Positions 1 to 8,467 of a DNA stretch of 64,000 nucleotides are shown one piece after another; position 1 is the stretch's first letter; each line of letters begins with the position of its first letter. The notes under the pieces are model-generated. The model was given only the letters and a program-made list of their open reading frames with translations. It ran no database searches and was not told where the DNA came from. Location: contig OY760650.2 of assembly GCA_963663845.2 (NCBI GenBank), positions 3,224,001 through 3,288,000 of the forward strand. Reading direction: 5' to 3'. A program made the position numbers and the translations under genes. Source of the DNA: Versatilivorator sp963663845 (GTDB taxonomy: Bacteria; Acidobacteriota; Terriglobia; Versatilivoradales; Versatilivoraceae).

Positions 1-523
1 GGTCCAGGCCCAGATCCGACTTGAGGTGGGCCAGCAGGTAGGCGAAGTTGGCGTCGGCGGGCTTGTAGGAGCCGATGTCCTGGGCCGTGTAGACCGCGTC
101 GAATTCAACTCCGAGTTTCCGCATCGAAGCGGCAATCCCGGCGCGGTGCACGTTGGACAGGATCACCAGCTTGTAGCGCCGGCCGAGGAGACGCAGCCCG
201 CCGGCGCTGTCCGGAAACGCCGGCCAGTGAGGCACCGAGTCTCCGAAGGCTGCATCCAGGTCCCGGTTGGAATCGAGACCGAAACTCTCGGCGATGCCGT
301 GGTGCACCCGCGACAGCAACTCCGGGTAGGGCAGATCGGGCCGGGTCTGCTGCTGCCGGCTCTCCCCCTGGGCGAAGGCTCCGAGGGCGGTCTCGCGAGT
401 GAGGTCCGACCCGGGATTGTGCAGGATCAGCGGTTGCAGGGCGTCCCATATCCCGACTTCCCAGTCGATCAGGGTTCCGTAGCAGTCGAAGGTGAGGGCA
501 CTGTAGTCGGATAGTCGAGGCAT
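1..523 (-). CDS. HAD-superfamily hydrolase (haloacid dehalogenase type II-like), C-terminus outside window
   Basis: The first 174 residues are present; the gene runs off the left edge. It reads MPRLSDYSALTFDCYGTLIDW, with the HAD motif I nucleophile Asp13 in FDCYGTLID, motif II Ser/Asn in VILSNV (about residues 120-124) and the motif III Lys in GSYKP (Lys154). This spacing, with a helical cap between motifs I and II, fits the type II haloacid dehalogenase subgroup, cytosolic enzymes that hydrolyse C-halogen or phosphoester bonds. The substrate cannot be told from sequence. It diverges from the TonB receptor gene at 671, with about 150 bp between them. The start is the ATG just before the motif I strand. 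Family certain, specific activity unknown. Confidence 0.85.
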   Translation of the reverse strand, partial: MPRLSDYSALTFDCYGTLIDWEVGIWDALQPLILHNPGSDLTRETALGAFAQGESRQQQTRPDLPYPELLSRVHHGIAESFGLDSNRDLDAAFGDSVPHWPAFPDSAGGLRLLGRRYKLVILSNVHRAGIAASMRKLGVEFDAVYTAQDIGSYKPADANFAYLLAHLKSDLGLD

Positions 524-670
524 GCGTTCAGGCTCGGTTCCGCGCAAGCTTGACAATTCTACCCAGCCTGCGGAATGCGGTACGTTTGCTACAATGAGCG
601 GTACCAAGGTTTCATTATGGCTTTTTTTCCCCGTTCGTGCCCGACTTGTGCGTGTTGAAAAAGAGGAGAA

Positions 671-3457
671 ATGATGCCTAAAGCCGGTCGGCCCTTCTGT
701 CTGGTCGTGCTGGGGGCGCTGTTTGTGCCGGTCGCGACACTGTCGGCAAAGGCTCAGTCGGCCGGCCCTCGGCAAGAACAGTGCCTCGAGGTTCGGGTTC
801 TCGATCCTTCGGCGGCCTCGATCCCGGATGCTACCGTCACGGTCGGCAATCGAGAGGAGTTGACCGACGGCTCCGGCGTCGCCACCCTTTGCGATCTGGG
901 TCCCGGCCCCCACCGGGTGGTGGTGTCGGCGGAGGATTTCGAGACCCATGAAGGTTCGGTGGAGTCGTCCCAGGGCAGTATCGCCGTCATCCTTCAGTTG
1001 CTCCTGGAGACCGAACTGGTGGTGGTCGGGAGCCGCGCCCAACCCCGGTCGGTGACCGAGTCGCCGGTACCGATAGACGCCATCCCGCTGCAGGACGTGG
1101 TGAGCCAGGGATCGACCACCCTCGACTACCAGTTGCGGACGCTGGTCCCGTCCTTCAACGTGGCCACCCATCCCATCAGCGACGCCGCCACCCTGGTGCG
1201 ACCGGCCAGCCTGCGCAACCTGGCCCACGACCACACGCTGGTGCTGGTGAACGGAAAACGCCGCCACCGCTCCTCGGTCATCGCCTGGTTCGCCGGGGTG
1301 ACGGACGGCGCGCAGGGTCCCGACATCGCGCCCATTCCCGCCATCGCGCTGCGCCAAGTGGAGGTGCTGCGGGACGGGGCCTCGGCCCAATACGGCTCGG
1401 ACGCCATCGCCGGCGTATTGAACTTCCAGCTCAAGGACGCCCGGCAGGGAGGCAGCCTGGAATTCAACACCGGCACCTACCGCGCCGGGGACGGGGATTC
1501 CTACACCATTGCCGCAAACATCGGGCTGCCCCTCGGCAAGAGCGGGTTCGCCAACCTCAGCCTGGAATACGGCAACTCCGACCCCACCAACCGCAGCGTG
1601 CAGCGCGCCGACGCGGCGGCCCTGATCGCGTCCGGCAACACGGCCGTGGCCAATCCGGCGCAGATCTGGGGCAATCCCACCATCGACGACGACGTCAAGT
1701 TCTTCGGCAACTTCGGCCACCTGTTCTCCAGCTCCGTGCAGCTCTACGGCCACGCCAACTACGCCGAGAAGAAGGTGACGGAGGGCTTCTACTTCCGCAA
1801 TCCCAACAATCGGGCCAACATCTACAGCCTCGACGAAGGCGAGACCCTCCTGATCGGCGACGTGCTGGACGCGCGCGACGGCGTCCTCGACGGGTCCGCC
1901 AACTGCCCCGTGGTGCGCATCACCGACAACGTCCCCGACCCCAAAGCGCTGGCGCGGGTATTCGAGGATCCGAACTGTTTCTCTTTCCGGGAGATCGCCC
2001 CCGGAGGATTCACGCCCCGGTTCGGCGGCGTGGTCACCGACATGTCGGTGGTGGGCGGCCTGCGCGGGCTCCTGGGCAACGGCATGACCTGGGACGCCAG
2101 CGCCAGTTTCGGCGCCCACCAGTCCGACTTCTTCTTCCACAATACAGTCAACGCCTCACTGGGGCCCGACACCCCCCGGGAGTTCGACCCGGGCCTCTAC
2201 CGTCAGGAAGACACCAACCTCAATTTCGACGTCTCCCATGCCGCCACCGACGTGATCAACATCGCGGCCGGCGCCGAGTGGCGCAACGAGCGTTTCGAGA
2301 TCGGCGCCGGCGGCAGACCCTCCTGGGAGGTGGGACCCTACGCCGCCCAGGGCTTCGTCTCCGGCTCCAACGGCTTTCCCGGATTCCCCGACTATACGGC
2401 CGGGGCCTGGAATCGCAGCAACGCGGCCCTCTACGGCGACCTGGAACTGCGGGACCCGGAGGATCGCTGGACGGTGGGCGGCGCCCTCCGATTCGAGCAC
2501 TTCGACCTCTTCGGCGCCACCACCAACGGCAAGCTGTCGGCCCGACTGGGGCTGAGCAAAGCCGTCTCCCTGCGCGGCGGCGTCAGCACCGGGTTCCGCG
2601 CCCCCACGCCCGGCCAGCAGAACACGCTCAACGTGCAGACCACCATCGACCCCAAGACACTGCAATTGGTCGACAGCGCCAACGTGCCCTCCACCTTCCT
2701 GGCGGCGGAACTGAAGGGCGGCAAGCCGCTGGAGCCCGAGACCTCGGTCAACACCACCGCGGGCCTGGTGGTCGACACCGGCCCCTTCACCTTGACCGCA
2801 GACTATTTCCGCGTCGACCTCTCCAATCGCCTGGCCCTGTCGCAAACCTTCACGCTCACCGAGGACGAACGGGCGCTGCTGCTCTCGGAGGGGATCGCCT
2901 CCGCCGGCACGCTGGCCTTCTTCCGGTTCTTCATCAACGACTTCTCCAGTCGCAACCAGGGGATCGACCTGGTCTCGACCTACACCCCGGCCGAGCTGGG
3001 AGGCAGGACGGTCTTCAGCTACGCGCTGAACTATACCCACACGGAACTGACGGAAGATTCGCAACTGCTCACCCCCGGAGACGTGCTGGGCCTGGAGCGC
3101 GGCGTTCCCCGAATCCGCTGGAACGCCGCCGTCACCCAGCGCCTGGGGCGGGTGGACCTGCTGGGTCGCGTGAACTGGTTCGGCTCCTGGGTCGACCACT
3201 TCGACGCCCGCTTCGTCCGCGGCAAGGACTCGCCCCTGCTGGACGGCCGCCACATCCTCGACCTGGAAGCCAGCATCTCCCTCACCGACAACCTGAGGCT
3301 GGCCCTCGGCGGTCAGAACGTCTTCAACACCTTCTCCCAGCGGATGGACCTCTTCGCCGACATCTTCGGACTCCCCTACAGCCAGTTCACCCCCTGGGGC
3401 CTGAGCGGCGGATACTACTACGCCCGAATCAACTATTCCTGGGGAAGCATTTTTTAG
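671..3457 (+). CDS. TonB-dependent outer-membrane receptor with N-terminal carboxypeptidase-regulatory-like domain
   Basis: 928 residues. A signal peptide (about 1-29, ending LSAKAQS) is followed by a short Ig-like CarboxypepD_reg domain (about 35-115, VRVLDPSAASIPDATVTVGN). Next is a plug domain (about 125-260) with typical stretches LVLVNGKRRHRSS and VEVLRDGASAQYGSDAIAGVLNF, then a long beta-barrel ending in ARINYSWGSIF with a C-terminal Phe, as expected of an outer-membrane barrel. It imports an unknown ligand across the outer membrane using TonB/ExbBD energy. The start has a good ribosome site (GAGGAGAA, about 664-669) and two adjacent ATGs. No iron-box or partner transporter is visible nearby, so the ligand is undetermined. 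Plug sequence resembles the siderophore/vitamin receptor group more than the Oar-like gene at 22254. Confidence 0.93.
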   Translation: MMPKAGRPFCLVVLGALFVPVATLSAKAQSAGPRQEQCLEVRVLDPSAASIPDATVTVGNREELTDGSGVATLCDLGPGPHRVVVSAEDFETHEGSVESSQGSIAVILQLLLETELVVVGSRAQPRSVTESPVPIDAIPLQDVVSQGSTTLDYQLRTLVPSFNVATHPISDAATLVRPASLRNLAHDHTLVLVNGKRRHRSSVIAWFAGVTDGAQGPDIAPIPAIALRQVEVLRDGASAQYGSDAIAGVLNFQLKDARQGGSLEFNTGTYRAGDGDSYTIAANIGLPLGKSGFANLSLEYGNSDPTNRSVQRADAAALIASGNTAVANPAQIWGNPTIDDDVKFFGNFGHLFSSSVQLYGHANYAEKKVTEGFYFRNPNNRANIYSLDEGETLLIGDVLDARDGVLDGSANCPVVRITDNVPDPKALARVFEDPNCFSFREIAPGGFTPRFGGVVTDMSVVGGLRGLLGNGMTWDASASFGAHQSDFFFHNTVNASLGPDTPREFDPGLYRQEDTNLNFDVSHAATDVINIAAGAEWRNERFEIGAGGRPSWEVGPYAAQGFVSGSNGFPGFPDYTAGAWNRSNAALYGDLELRDPEDRWTVGGALRFEHFDLFGATTNGKLSARLGLSKAVSLRGGVSTGFRAPTPGQQNTLNVQTTIDPKTLQLVDSANVPSTFLAAELKGGKPLEPETSVNTTAGLVVDTGPFTLTADYFRVDLSNRLALSQTFTLTEDERALLLSEGIASAGTLAFFRFFINDFSSRNQGIDLVSTYTPAELGGRTVFSYALNYTHTELTEDSQLLTPGDVLGLERGVPRIRWNAAVTQRLGRVDLLGRVNWFGSWVDHFDARFVRGKDSPLLDGRHILDLEASISLTDNLRLALGGQNVFNTFSQRMDLFADIFGLPYSQFTPWGLSGGYYYARINYSWGSIF

Positions 3458-3595
3458 TGGTCAGTGGATAGTGAATAGTGGTTGGTTGGCGCCCCGCACT
3501 GCCGTGCGGACCGTACGCTCAAAAAGATCATTGAACTACGGTCGCCTGGGCGCCAGCCCGGGGATTCCAGTGAGCCGCCAAAGCGGCGGCAGCAT
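3458..3595. repeat. Intergenic stretch with a degenerate dispersed repeat
   Basis: Immediately after the receptor stop (3457-3486) is a degenerate reverse copy of the CACTGATCACTAACCACT-like sequence also seen at about 16405-16440 and 27570-27612. A short GC hairpin (CCGCACTGCCGTGCGG, about 3495-3510) follows without a T-run, so it is only a weak terminator candidate. Confidence 0.4.
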
Positions 3596-4483
3596 TCATT
3601 GCACCGTTTCCTCAATCCTCTGGAACTGAACGGCGCAGACGTGCAGGGTGCGTCTCGGGTTTTGCCGCCAGAGCCATGACGGGCTCACCCGCACCCTTTC
3701 CGCCTGGGTGCGGAGGATGGCGTCGTTTCCGGCCAATGCGCAAAGCTCCCGGGGGCTCAGGCCCAGGAAGGCGCTGCCGGGAGCCCCGGCGCTTTGCGGC
3801 TGCGGTGAGGTCTCCCGGGCCGGCCGGGGGCCGCCCCTCTCCAGGGCGAAGTCGGTGACCAGGTGGCCGGCGCCGCCGGGCAGGAGAAGTTCCGCCAACA
3901 GGCGCAGGTGCCGCTGTTGCAGAGCTTCCACCAGTTCCAGGGGCACGGCCTTGGGTCCGGTCACCGAGACGACCGTATCGATGAGCTGGGACAACAGGCA
4001 GATCGATGCAACCACTTCGAACCTGCCCAGGAAGGGAAGACCCCCAAAGGCCCGGGCCTCGCGGATGCAGTGGGCGATGCCCTCTCTGCCGGGCCGGAAG
4101 CGTTCCCAGGTGTCCAGGTTCCTCAGGATGCCGGTGAGGTCGATTCCCCCGTGGAGGCTGATGCCGCCGGGAGCGGGAGGAGACTGCCGCCGGACGCCCT
4201 CGGCCATGGCCTGCCCGTCGAGATCCACCAGGTGAACCTGTGAGAAGCGCTCGCTGAATCGGGCCAGGTCCAGGTCGTTGCAGTTGCCGGCGCCCAGGAT
4301 GCAGAGCCTGGCCGAGGCCGGCTGCGGCGTCAGGCAGATCAGGTCGGCCACCGCTTTCCGGTGAGAACGGTAGAGGCGCCAGTTGTCGACGGTCTCACGG
4401 TTGAGCTGCAGTTGGCGGGCCACCAGCCCGCAGTTCTCGCCAGGGGGCGTGATCCTGCGGTAGCGCAAGTTGCGGGTCTCCAT
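3596..4483 (-). CDS. SAM-dependent methyltransferase-like protein
   Basis: About 295 residues from METRNLRYRR. A Rossmann-type motif I is recognisable as LCILGAGNCNDLDL (residues 61-73), with an acidic residue at the end of the next strand (VHLVDLDGQ, about 83-91), which is the usual SAM-ribose contact. No signal peptide or membrane segment, so cytosolic. The rest gives no substrate clue. An upstream in-frame ATG at 4552 is possible, but 4483 is preferred: it has the purine-rich AAGGGAAAGGGA upstream, and the upstream stretch would overlap the small gene starting at 4533 on the other strand. Fold assignment is by motif only; methyl transfer is inferred. Confidence 0.6.
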   Translation of the reverse strand: METRNLRYRRITPPGENCGLVARQLQLNRETVDNWRLYRSHRKAVADLICLTPQPASARLCILGAGNCNDLDLARFSERFSQVHLVDLDGQAMAEGVRRQSPPAPGGISLHGGIDLTGILRNLDTWERFRPGREGIAHCIREARAFGGLPFLGRFEVVASICLLSQLIDTVVSVTGPKAVPLELVEALQQRHLRLLAELLLPGGAGHLVTDFALERGGPRPARETSPQPQSAGAPGSAFLGLSPRELCALAGNDAILRTQAERVRVSPSWLWRQNPRRTLHVCAVQFQRIEETVQ

Positions 4484-4532
4484 AGGGTCCCTTTCCCTTG
4501 CCTGTCCGGGACTTGCGCTGTATGCTTTTGAC

Positions 4533-4737
4533 ATGGCGATCATGCTCTCCAAGACCTATGAGGCCTTCAGGGGCCGCTGGCGCGCCTGACGACAAGGCCC
4601 GAGAGGCAGCCGTGGAGATTGCGACCTACGAAAACCGCCTGGCAAACATCGAAGCGGACGTGAGGCTCCTGAAGTGGATGGTCGGCCTTGTTCTGGCCGG
4701 TGTACTAAGCCTCGTGGTCAAGACCTTTCTTTCCTGA
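4533..4737 (+). pseudogene. Small coiled-coil membrane protein (DUF1640-like), broken by a one-base frameshift
   Basis: Two frames together encode a coherent protein. ATG 4533 gives MAIMLSKTYEAFR, then the frame runs into a stop at 4587-4589. Dropping one G from the G run at 4570-4573 continues as AAGAPDDKAREAAVEIATYENR..., then a coiled coil (YENRLANIEADVRLLKW) and one C-terminal membrane segment (MVGLVLAGVLSLVVKTFL), ending at 4737. The joined product (about 67 aa) has the typical order of DUF1640-type proteins: a short N-terminal helix, AAGAP-type motif, coiled coil and C-terminal anchor. Either a genuine frameshift or a homopolymer sequencing error. An ATG at 4498 in the second frame would give a 79-aa product but does not fit the family N-terminus. 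Confidence 0.55.
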
Positions 4738-4768
4738 AACAAAAGAGTTATCCAAGAATACACACGTC

Positions 4769-5225
4769 GAGCCTTTTGCAAGAGGCTCGAGAGGCAGTGC
4801 TTCTCGGAAGGGGTGCTTCCTAATCGCCGCATTCGCGGCTGTGGCAGTGCAGGGTTCATACGACCCCAGGCTTCCGCCTGGGGCTACACGCGGGCGCTGC
4901 TTCGCAGCTCTATAAGGATGGCTTGTAGGGGGCGTCGCGTCGGATACCCACGCCAACCGCAGCTTCGCAGCTCTCCCCTAACCCGCGATACTGCTAAGGG
5001 GAACATGCTTATTATTTGGAATGAAGCGTTTGCAAGAATCGGTAGAGGGATCTTTTCCGGGAATGGCCACGAAAGGCACAAAAAAGAACCCTCCGATCGT
5101 CAAGACTCGAAATCACGCCACTCATTTTGTGCCTTTTGTGCTTTTTGTGGTGAATGCTGGAGCTACCGGCCCTTCACCCTTGCTGCCTCCATGTCATTCC
5201 CGATTGGGAATTTTGCAAAAGGCTC
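4769..5225. repeat. MITE-like intergenic element with ends matching the IS at 50.1-51.6 kb
   Basis: This 457-bp stretch has no convincing gene. Left end GAGCCTTTTGCAAGAGGCTC (4769-4788) and right end GGGAATTTTGCAAAAGGCTC (5206-5225) are inverted relative to each other. The right end matches the terminal repeat of the IS element at 50132-51616 over 19 bases. Positions about 4769-5015 are a diverged inverted copy of 20935-21173 and contain small internal hairpins (CCCAGGCTTCCGCCTGGG; GCTGCTTCGCAGC; GCAGCTTCGCAGC). Positions 5055-5155 carry the palindromic GGCCACGAAAGGCACAAAA ... TTTTGTGCCTTTTGTG repeat, also present near 27.45 kb. Confidence 0.6.
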
Positions 5226-5300
5226 ACGTCGGCAGTCCCTTCCTCCGATGAACCGCCCGGCAGGGCCGGGGGCCTCGTCGGTTCCCGTGACCGGGAGACT

Positions 5301-6329
5301 TCACGAACGATCGTCATCATCCGGCTCGGCATCAGTCGACTCGGGGCGAAGGTCTGCAGCTTCAAGGCTCAGGGGCGGCCGCCGGGACCGGTCCACGCTC
5401 AGCTTGAAGATGTCGAACCGGTTGTACCCGCCCACCACGTCGTGGATCTGCTTGGGGGCCACCGCTTGGGAGAGATCGATCTCGGCGTAGAGGATGCCTT
5501 CCTCGTCCTGCAGAATCGGGCTGACGGGGGTTCCCTCCGGACCGATGACTACCGAGATGCCTCGGGGGCTCCCGTCCAGGATGCGCCCGGCCTGCGGGTT
5601 CAGCCGGGCCAGGCGGTCCCGGGCGGCCGCATCCAGAAAGCCGGAGGTCACCACGTTGAAGACCTTGCCTTCGAAGGAGTGGGCGCCGGCCCGAATCCGT
5701 ATGGCCTGCTTGAGGTCGTAGTTGCCGCCGGTGGCGGGGTCCCGGGTGGGCCACATGGGAGGATAGGTGGACAGGTGGACCTGCTCGCCCTGGGCCAGCA
5801 GGGCGAAACGGGCCAGGGGATTGGTGTTCTCTCCGCAGATCAGCATTCCCATCCGACCCAGGCGGGTCTCGCACACCTGCAGTCCGCTGCCGTCACCGGG
5901 CGCCCAGACCAGTTTCTCGTAGAAGGTCGGAACCAGCTTGCGATGGTGGCAGAGGATGTCCCCCCGGTCGCTCAGGAGCAGGTTGGCGTTCCAGAGGCAG
6001 CCGGCGCTGATTGGCGAGACCTCGTTGAATCCCAGCGAGACGAAGATGCCGCTGCGGCGGGCCGCTTCGGCGACCTTGCCGATTTCCGGCCCGTCCACCC
6101 GCAGACTGCCGGCAGCGAGGTCGCAGAAGAGCGCATGGTTCTCAATGGGCGCCTGCAGGGCGCACCAGAGAGGGAAGGCGGGAACGTAGGTTTCCGGGAA
6201 GACGATGAGCTGGGCTCCGTGGCGGGCGGCTTCCCCGATCAGGGCGCAGGCCTTGTCCACGGTGGCGTCCCGATCGAGGAACACCGGGGCCACGTGAGCG
6301 GCGGCCACCTTGTAGGCTGGAGGTTGCAT
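5301..6329 (-). CDS. Nitrilase / carbon-nitrogen hydrolase
   Basis: 342 residues, the normal length for true nitrilases (about 330-370). The catalytic triad is visible: Glu46 in IVFPETYVP, Lys131 in HHRKLVPTFYEK and the nucleophile Cys165 in LICGENTNPLARF. The CGENTNPLARF context and the HRKL-PTFYEK stretch are characteristic of branch 1 nitrilases (nitrile to carboxylic acid plus ammonia), rather than amidases. Cytosolic; active as spiral homo-oligomers in the family. It is last in the operon galM - glutamine amidotransferase - nitrilase, 16 bp downstream of the amidotransferase. The natural nitrile is unknown. The C-terminal tail (EPDDDDRS) is acidic and probably disordered. Confidence 0.92.
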   Translation of the reverse strand: MQPPAYKVAAAHVAPVFLDRDATVDKACALIGEAARHGAQLIVFPETYVPAFPLWCALQAPIENHALFCDLAAGSLRVDGPEIGKVAEAARRSGIFVSLGFNEVSPISAGCLWNANLLLSDRGDILCHHRKLVPTFYEKLVWAPGDGSGLQVCETRLGRMGMLICGENTNPLARFALLAQGEQVHLSTYPPMWPTRDPATGGNYDLKQAIRIRAGAHSFEGKVFNVVTSGFLDAAARDRLARLNPQAGRILDGSPRGISVVIGPEGTPVSPILQDEEGILYAEIDLSQAVAPKQIHDVVGGYNRFDIFKLSVDRSRRPPLSLEAADLRPESTDAEPDDDDRS

Positions 6330-6345
6330 GACGCCTCTTTCCCGC

Positions 6346-7044
6346 TCACCCCAACCGGGCCGCCAGCCCCTCGAGAATCGGGTCCAGGAGCCGATTCAGC
6401 CGGGTGAAGCGACCGGGATCGGACAACATCCGTTCGGCGCTCTGAATGAATGGTCTGTCGACCAGCTCGTCGGCGCAGCCGTGAGCCAGGTCCTCGAGGG
6501 CCTTCCGGGTGGTTTCGAGGTGGAATTGAAGGCCCAGGACCCGGTCGCCGTAGGCGAAGGCCTGGTTCAGACAGGCCTGGCTGCGGGCCAGGTGGACGGC
6601 CCCGCGGGGCAGGTCGAAGGTCTCCCCGTGCCAGTGAAACACCTCGGCTTGTTCGGGGAATAGGCTCCCCAACGGGTGAGCAGCCGCCTCGGCGGAGCGC
6701 TGAATGGGAAACCAGCCGATCTCGGGCTCGCTGTTCCCGTATACCCTGGAGCCGAGAACGTCGGCGATGAGCTGGCTGCCCAGGCAGACGCCCAGGATGG
6801 CCTTGTCGGCCTGGATGGCCTGGCCGATGAAGTCCTTTTCGGCCTTGAGCCAGGCGTGGCTGGATTCGTCGTTGGCGCTCATGGGGCCGCCCATCACCAC
6901 CAGCCAATCGATCTCATCCACCGGCGGCAGCGGTTCGTCCCGATAGAGCTCGGTCAGGCTGACCTGCCATCCGCGTTCCCGGAACCAGGGAAGCATGGAT
7001 CCCAGTCCCTCGAAGGGCACGTGCTTCAGGGTGTGAACTCTCAT
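6346..7044 (-). CDS. Class I glutamine amidotransferase (GMP-synthase-like domain)
   Basis: 232 residues forming one GATase1 domain. The nucleophile is Cys87 in ILGVCLGSQLIA; the His/Glu dyad is His175 and Glu177 in GLQFHLETT; the oxyanion loop is VVMGGPMSAND. These proteins release ammonia from glutamine for a partner synthase or act as gamma-glutamyl hydrolases. No synthase domain is fused or adjacent. Its start overlaps the stop of the upstream galM gene in an ATGA (7041-7044), indicating translational coupling, and the nitrilase follows after 16 bp. A joint role in nitrogen salvage with the nitrilase is inference only. Confidence 0.87.
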   Translation of the reverse strand: MRVHTLKHVPFEGLGSMLPWFRERGWQVSLTELYRDEPLPPVDEIDWLVVMGGPMSANDESSHAWLKAEKDFIGQAIQADKAILGVCLGSQLIADVLGSRVYGNSEPEIGWFPIQRSAEAAAHPLGSLFPEQAEVFHWHGETFDLPRGAVHLARSQACLNQAFAYGDRVLGLQFHLETTRKALEDLAHGCADELVDRPFIQSAERMLSDPGRFTRLNRLLDPILEGLAARLG

Positions 7045-8225
7045 TCCGTTCCAAATGTGAACACCACGGTGTGACGGTAGGTCTGACCCGGCCGCAGGAT
7101 GATGGAGTGCCAGCCCGGCCGGCCCTCCTTGGTGATGGAATCGGGGAAGTGCTGGGTCTCCAGGCAGAACCCGGTCTGCTTCTGGTAGGCGATGCCGCCC
7201 TTGCCCTGGAACGATCCGTCCAGGTAGTTGCCGGTGTAGAGCTGGACTCCCGGCGCGTCGGTGCGCACTTCCAGGGTCCTGCCGGAAGCAGGCTCCCGCA
7301 CCCTTGCCGCCCGCCTCAACCGGCCGGGGGACCCGTCCAGAACGAAGTTGACGTCGTAGCCCTCGCGCTGATCCTTGGCATCCGGCGCGATATTTCCGAT
7401 GTCGGCGCCGAGCGTCTTGGGCCTGGTGAAGTCGAAGCGGGTCCCCTCGACCGGCCTGATCTCGCCGGTCGGCACGCCCAGCCCGTCCGATACCGTGTAG
7501 CTGGGCGCGTTCAACTGCAGCTCGTGTCCCAGCACGTCGGCGGCGTCATGCCCCGCCAGGTTCCAGTAGGCGTGGTGGGCCAGGTTGACGATGGTGGGAG
7601 CGTCGGTCTCGGCCTCCATCTCGAACCTCAGAGAGTTGTCATCCACCAGGGTATAGGTGGCCGTGGTGGTCAGATTTCCCGGATAGCCTTCCTCTCCGTC
7701 GGGACTGGTGTAGGTCATCGTCACCGAAGCTCCCTCGTCGGATTCGGACTCGCCGGCCACCGCCCACGCCTTTCGATCGAAGCCCTGGTCTCCTCCGTGC
7801 AGGTGGTGCTCCCCGTAGTTCTTGGTCAGGGAGTACTCCCGGCCGTCGAGCGTGAACCGGGCGTTGGAAATGCGGTTCACCACCCGCCCGCAGATGCAGC
7901 CGAAGTAGGGATGGCGCGGCAGGTAGTCCGCCAGCTTGTCGAACCCCAGGGTGACGTCGGCCATCTCGCCCTGGCGGTCGGGAACGTGCATCTCGGTGAG
8001 AGTCGCGCCGTAGTTGGTGATCCTGGCTTTGAGGCCCTGGCGGTTAGTCAAGGTGTAAAGAAATACGGGGGAATTCCCTACTTGTCCCCACTCCACTTTT
8101 TGCATTCGGACCGGTTTCTCTCCGTCGCCGGACCGGCTGGATTCCGGCGGGCCGCAACCCGGAGTCCCGGCCAGAAGGCCCAAGGCCATCAGAATCAGCG
8201 CAAGTTCTCCATAGCTTCTCATCAT
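7041..8225 (-). CDS. galM: Aldose 1-epimerase (galactose mutarotase), exported
   Basis: 394 residues: an N-terminal export signal with a possible lipobox (LLAGTPGC, Cys about 24), then the mutarotase beta-sandwich. Family motifs: NYGATLTEMHVPD, GFDKLADYLPRHPYFG, NLAHHAYWNLAGH (catalytic His region) and EGYDVNFVLDG. It interconverts alpha and beta anomers of aldoses, here probably in the periplasm or at the membrane because of the signal. It ends CLETQHFPDSITKEG...SIILRPGQTY, as in GalM. First gene of a three-gene operon, coupled by an ATGA overlap to the glutamine amidotransferase. No galactose-pathway genes are adjacent. Confidence 0.9.
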   Translation of the reverse strand: MMRSYGELALILMALGLLAGTPGCGPPESSRSGDGEKPVRMQKVEWGQVGNSPVFLYTLTNRQGLKARITNYGATLTEMHVPDRQGEMADVTLGFDKLADYLPRHPYFGCICGRVVNRISNARFTLDGREYSLTKNYGEHHLHGGDQGFDRKAWAVAGESESDEGASVTMTYTSPDGEEGYPGNLTTTATYTLVDDNSLRFEMEAETDAPTIVNLAHHAYWNLAGHDAADVLGHELQLNAPSYTVSDGLGVPTGEIRPVEGTRFDFTRPKTLGADIGNIAPDAKDQREGYDVNFVLDGSPGRLRRAARVREPASGRTLEVRTDAPGVQLYTGNYLDGSFQGKGGIAYQKQTGFCLETQHFPDSITKEGRPGWHSIILRPGQTYRHTVVFTFGTE

Positions 8226-8467
8226 GGGTTCCTCTGGTGGATGGGCGGTTGCTTGCCGTCCATGGGTAGGACCGGCTTCCGGCGGGGAACCGCTCGGCCG
8301 GCCGGCACGCCCGCGTTCCCGGGTGGGCCTTCATCCCATGACGGCGTCGCAGCCAAGGAGGTCCATGGGTATTCGTGTCCATTCGTGTCCATTCGTGGTT
8401 CGTCTTTATTGACGCTTGAGTGTTTCACTCTCGAATGATCCGCACACCAGGGCGGGGCCAGGTCCAA
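8226..8467. repeat. Intergenic region with dispersed repeats
   Basis: Contains a copy of the 'ATTCGTGTCCATTCGTG' repeat (about 8368-8405; reverse relative at 15836-15869). It also holds one reverse-oriented REP-like element GTTTCACTCTCGAATGATCC...GGCGGGGCC (about 8422-8465) of the family clustered at 15.7-16.5 kb. GCACGCCCGCGTTCCCGG (about 8304-8321) resembles half of the 320-bp array unit at 32-35 kb. No gene seen. Confidence 0.55.

Noticed and set aside
26..514. Plus-strand frame over the HAD gene
   Set aside because: It is the reverse of the HAD hydrolase, which has complete motifs on the minus strand.
2156..3471. Long overlapping frames (2156-3253 minus, 2278-3471 plus) inside the first TonB receptor
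   Set aside because: Shadows of the receptor codons in a high-GC gene; no family motifs. Similar shadows throughout the window were ignored.
8304..8321. Copy of the 320-bp-array palindrome near 8.3 kb
   Set aside because: Only a partial resemblance (GCACGCCCGCGTTCCCGG); could be chance in GC-rich DNA, so not listed as a separate element.
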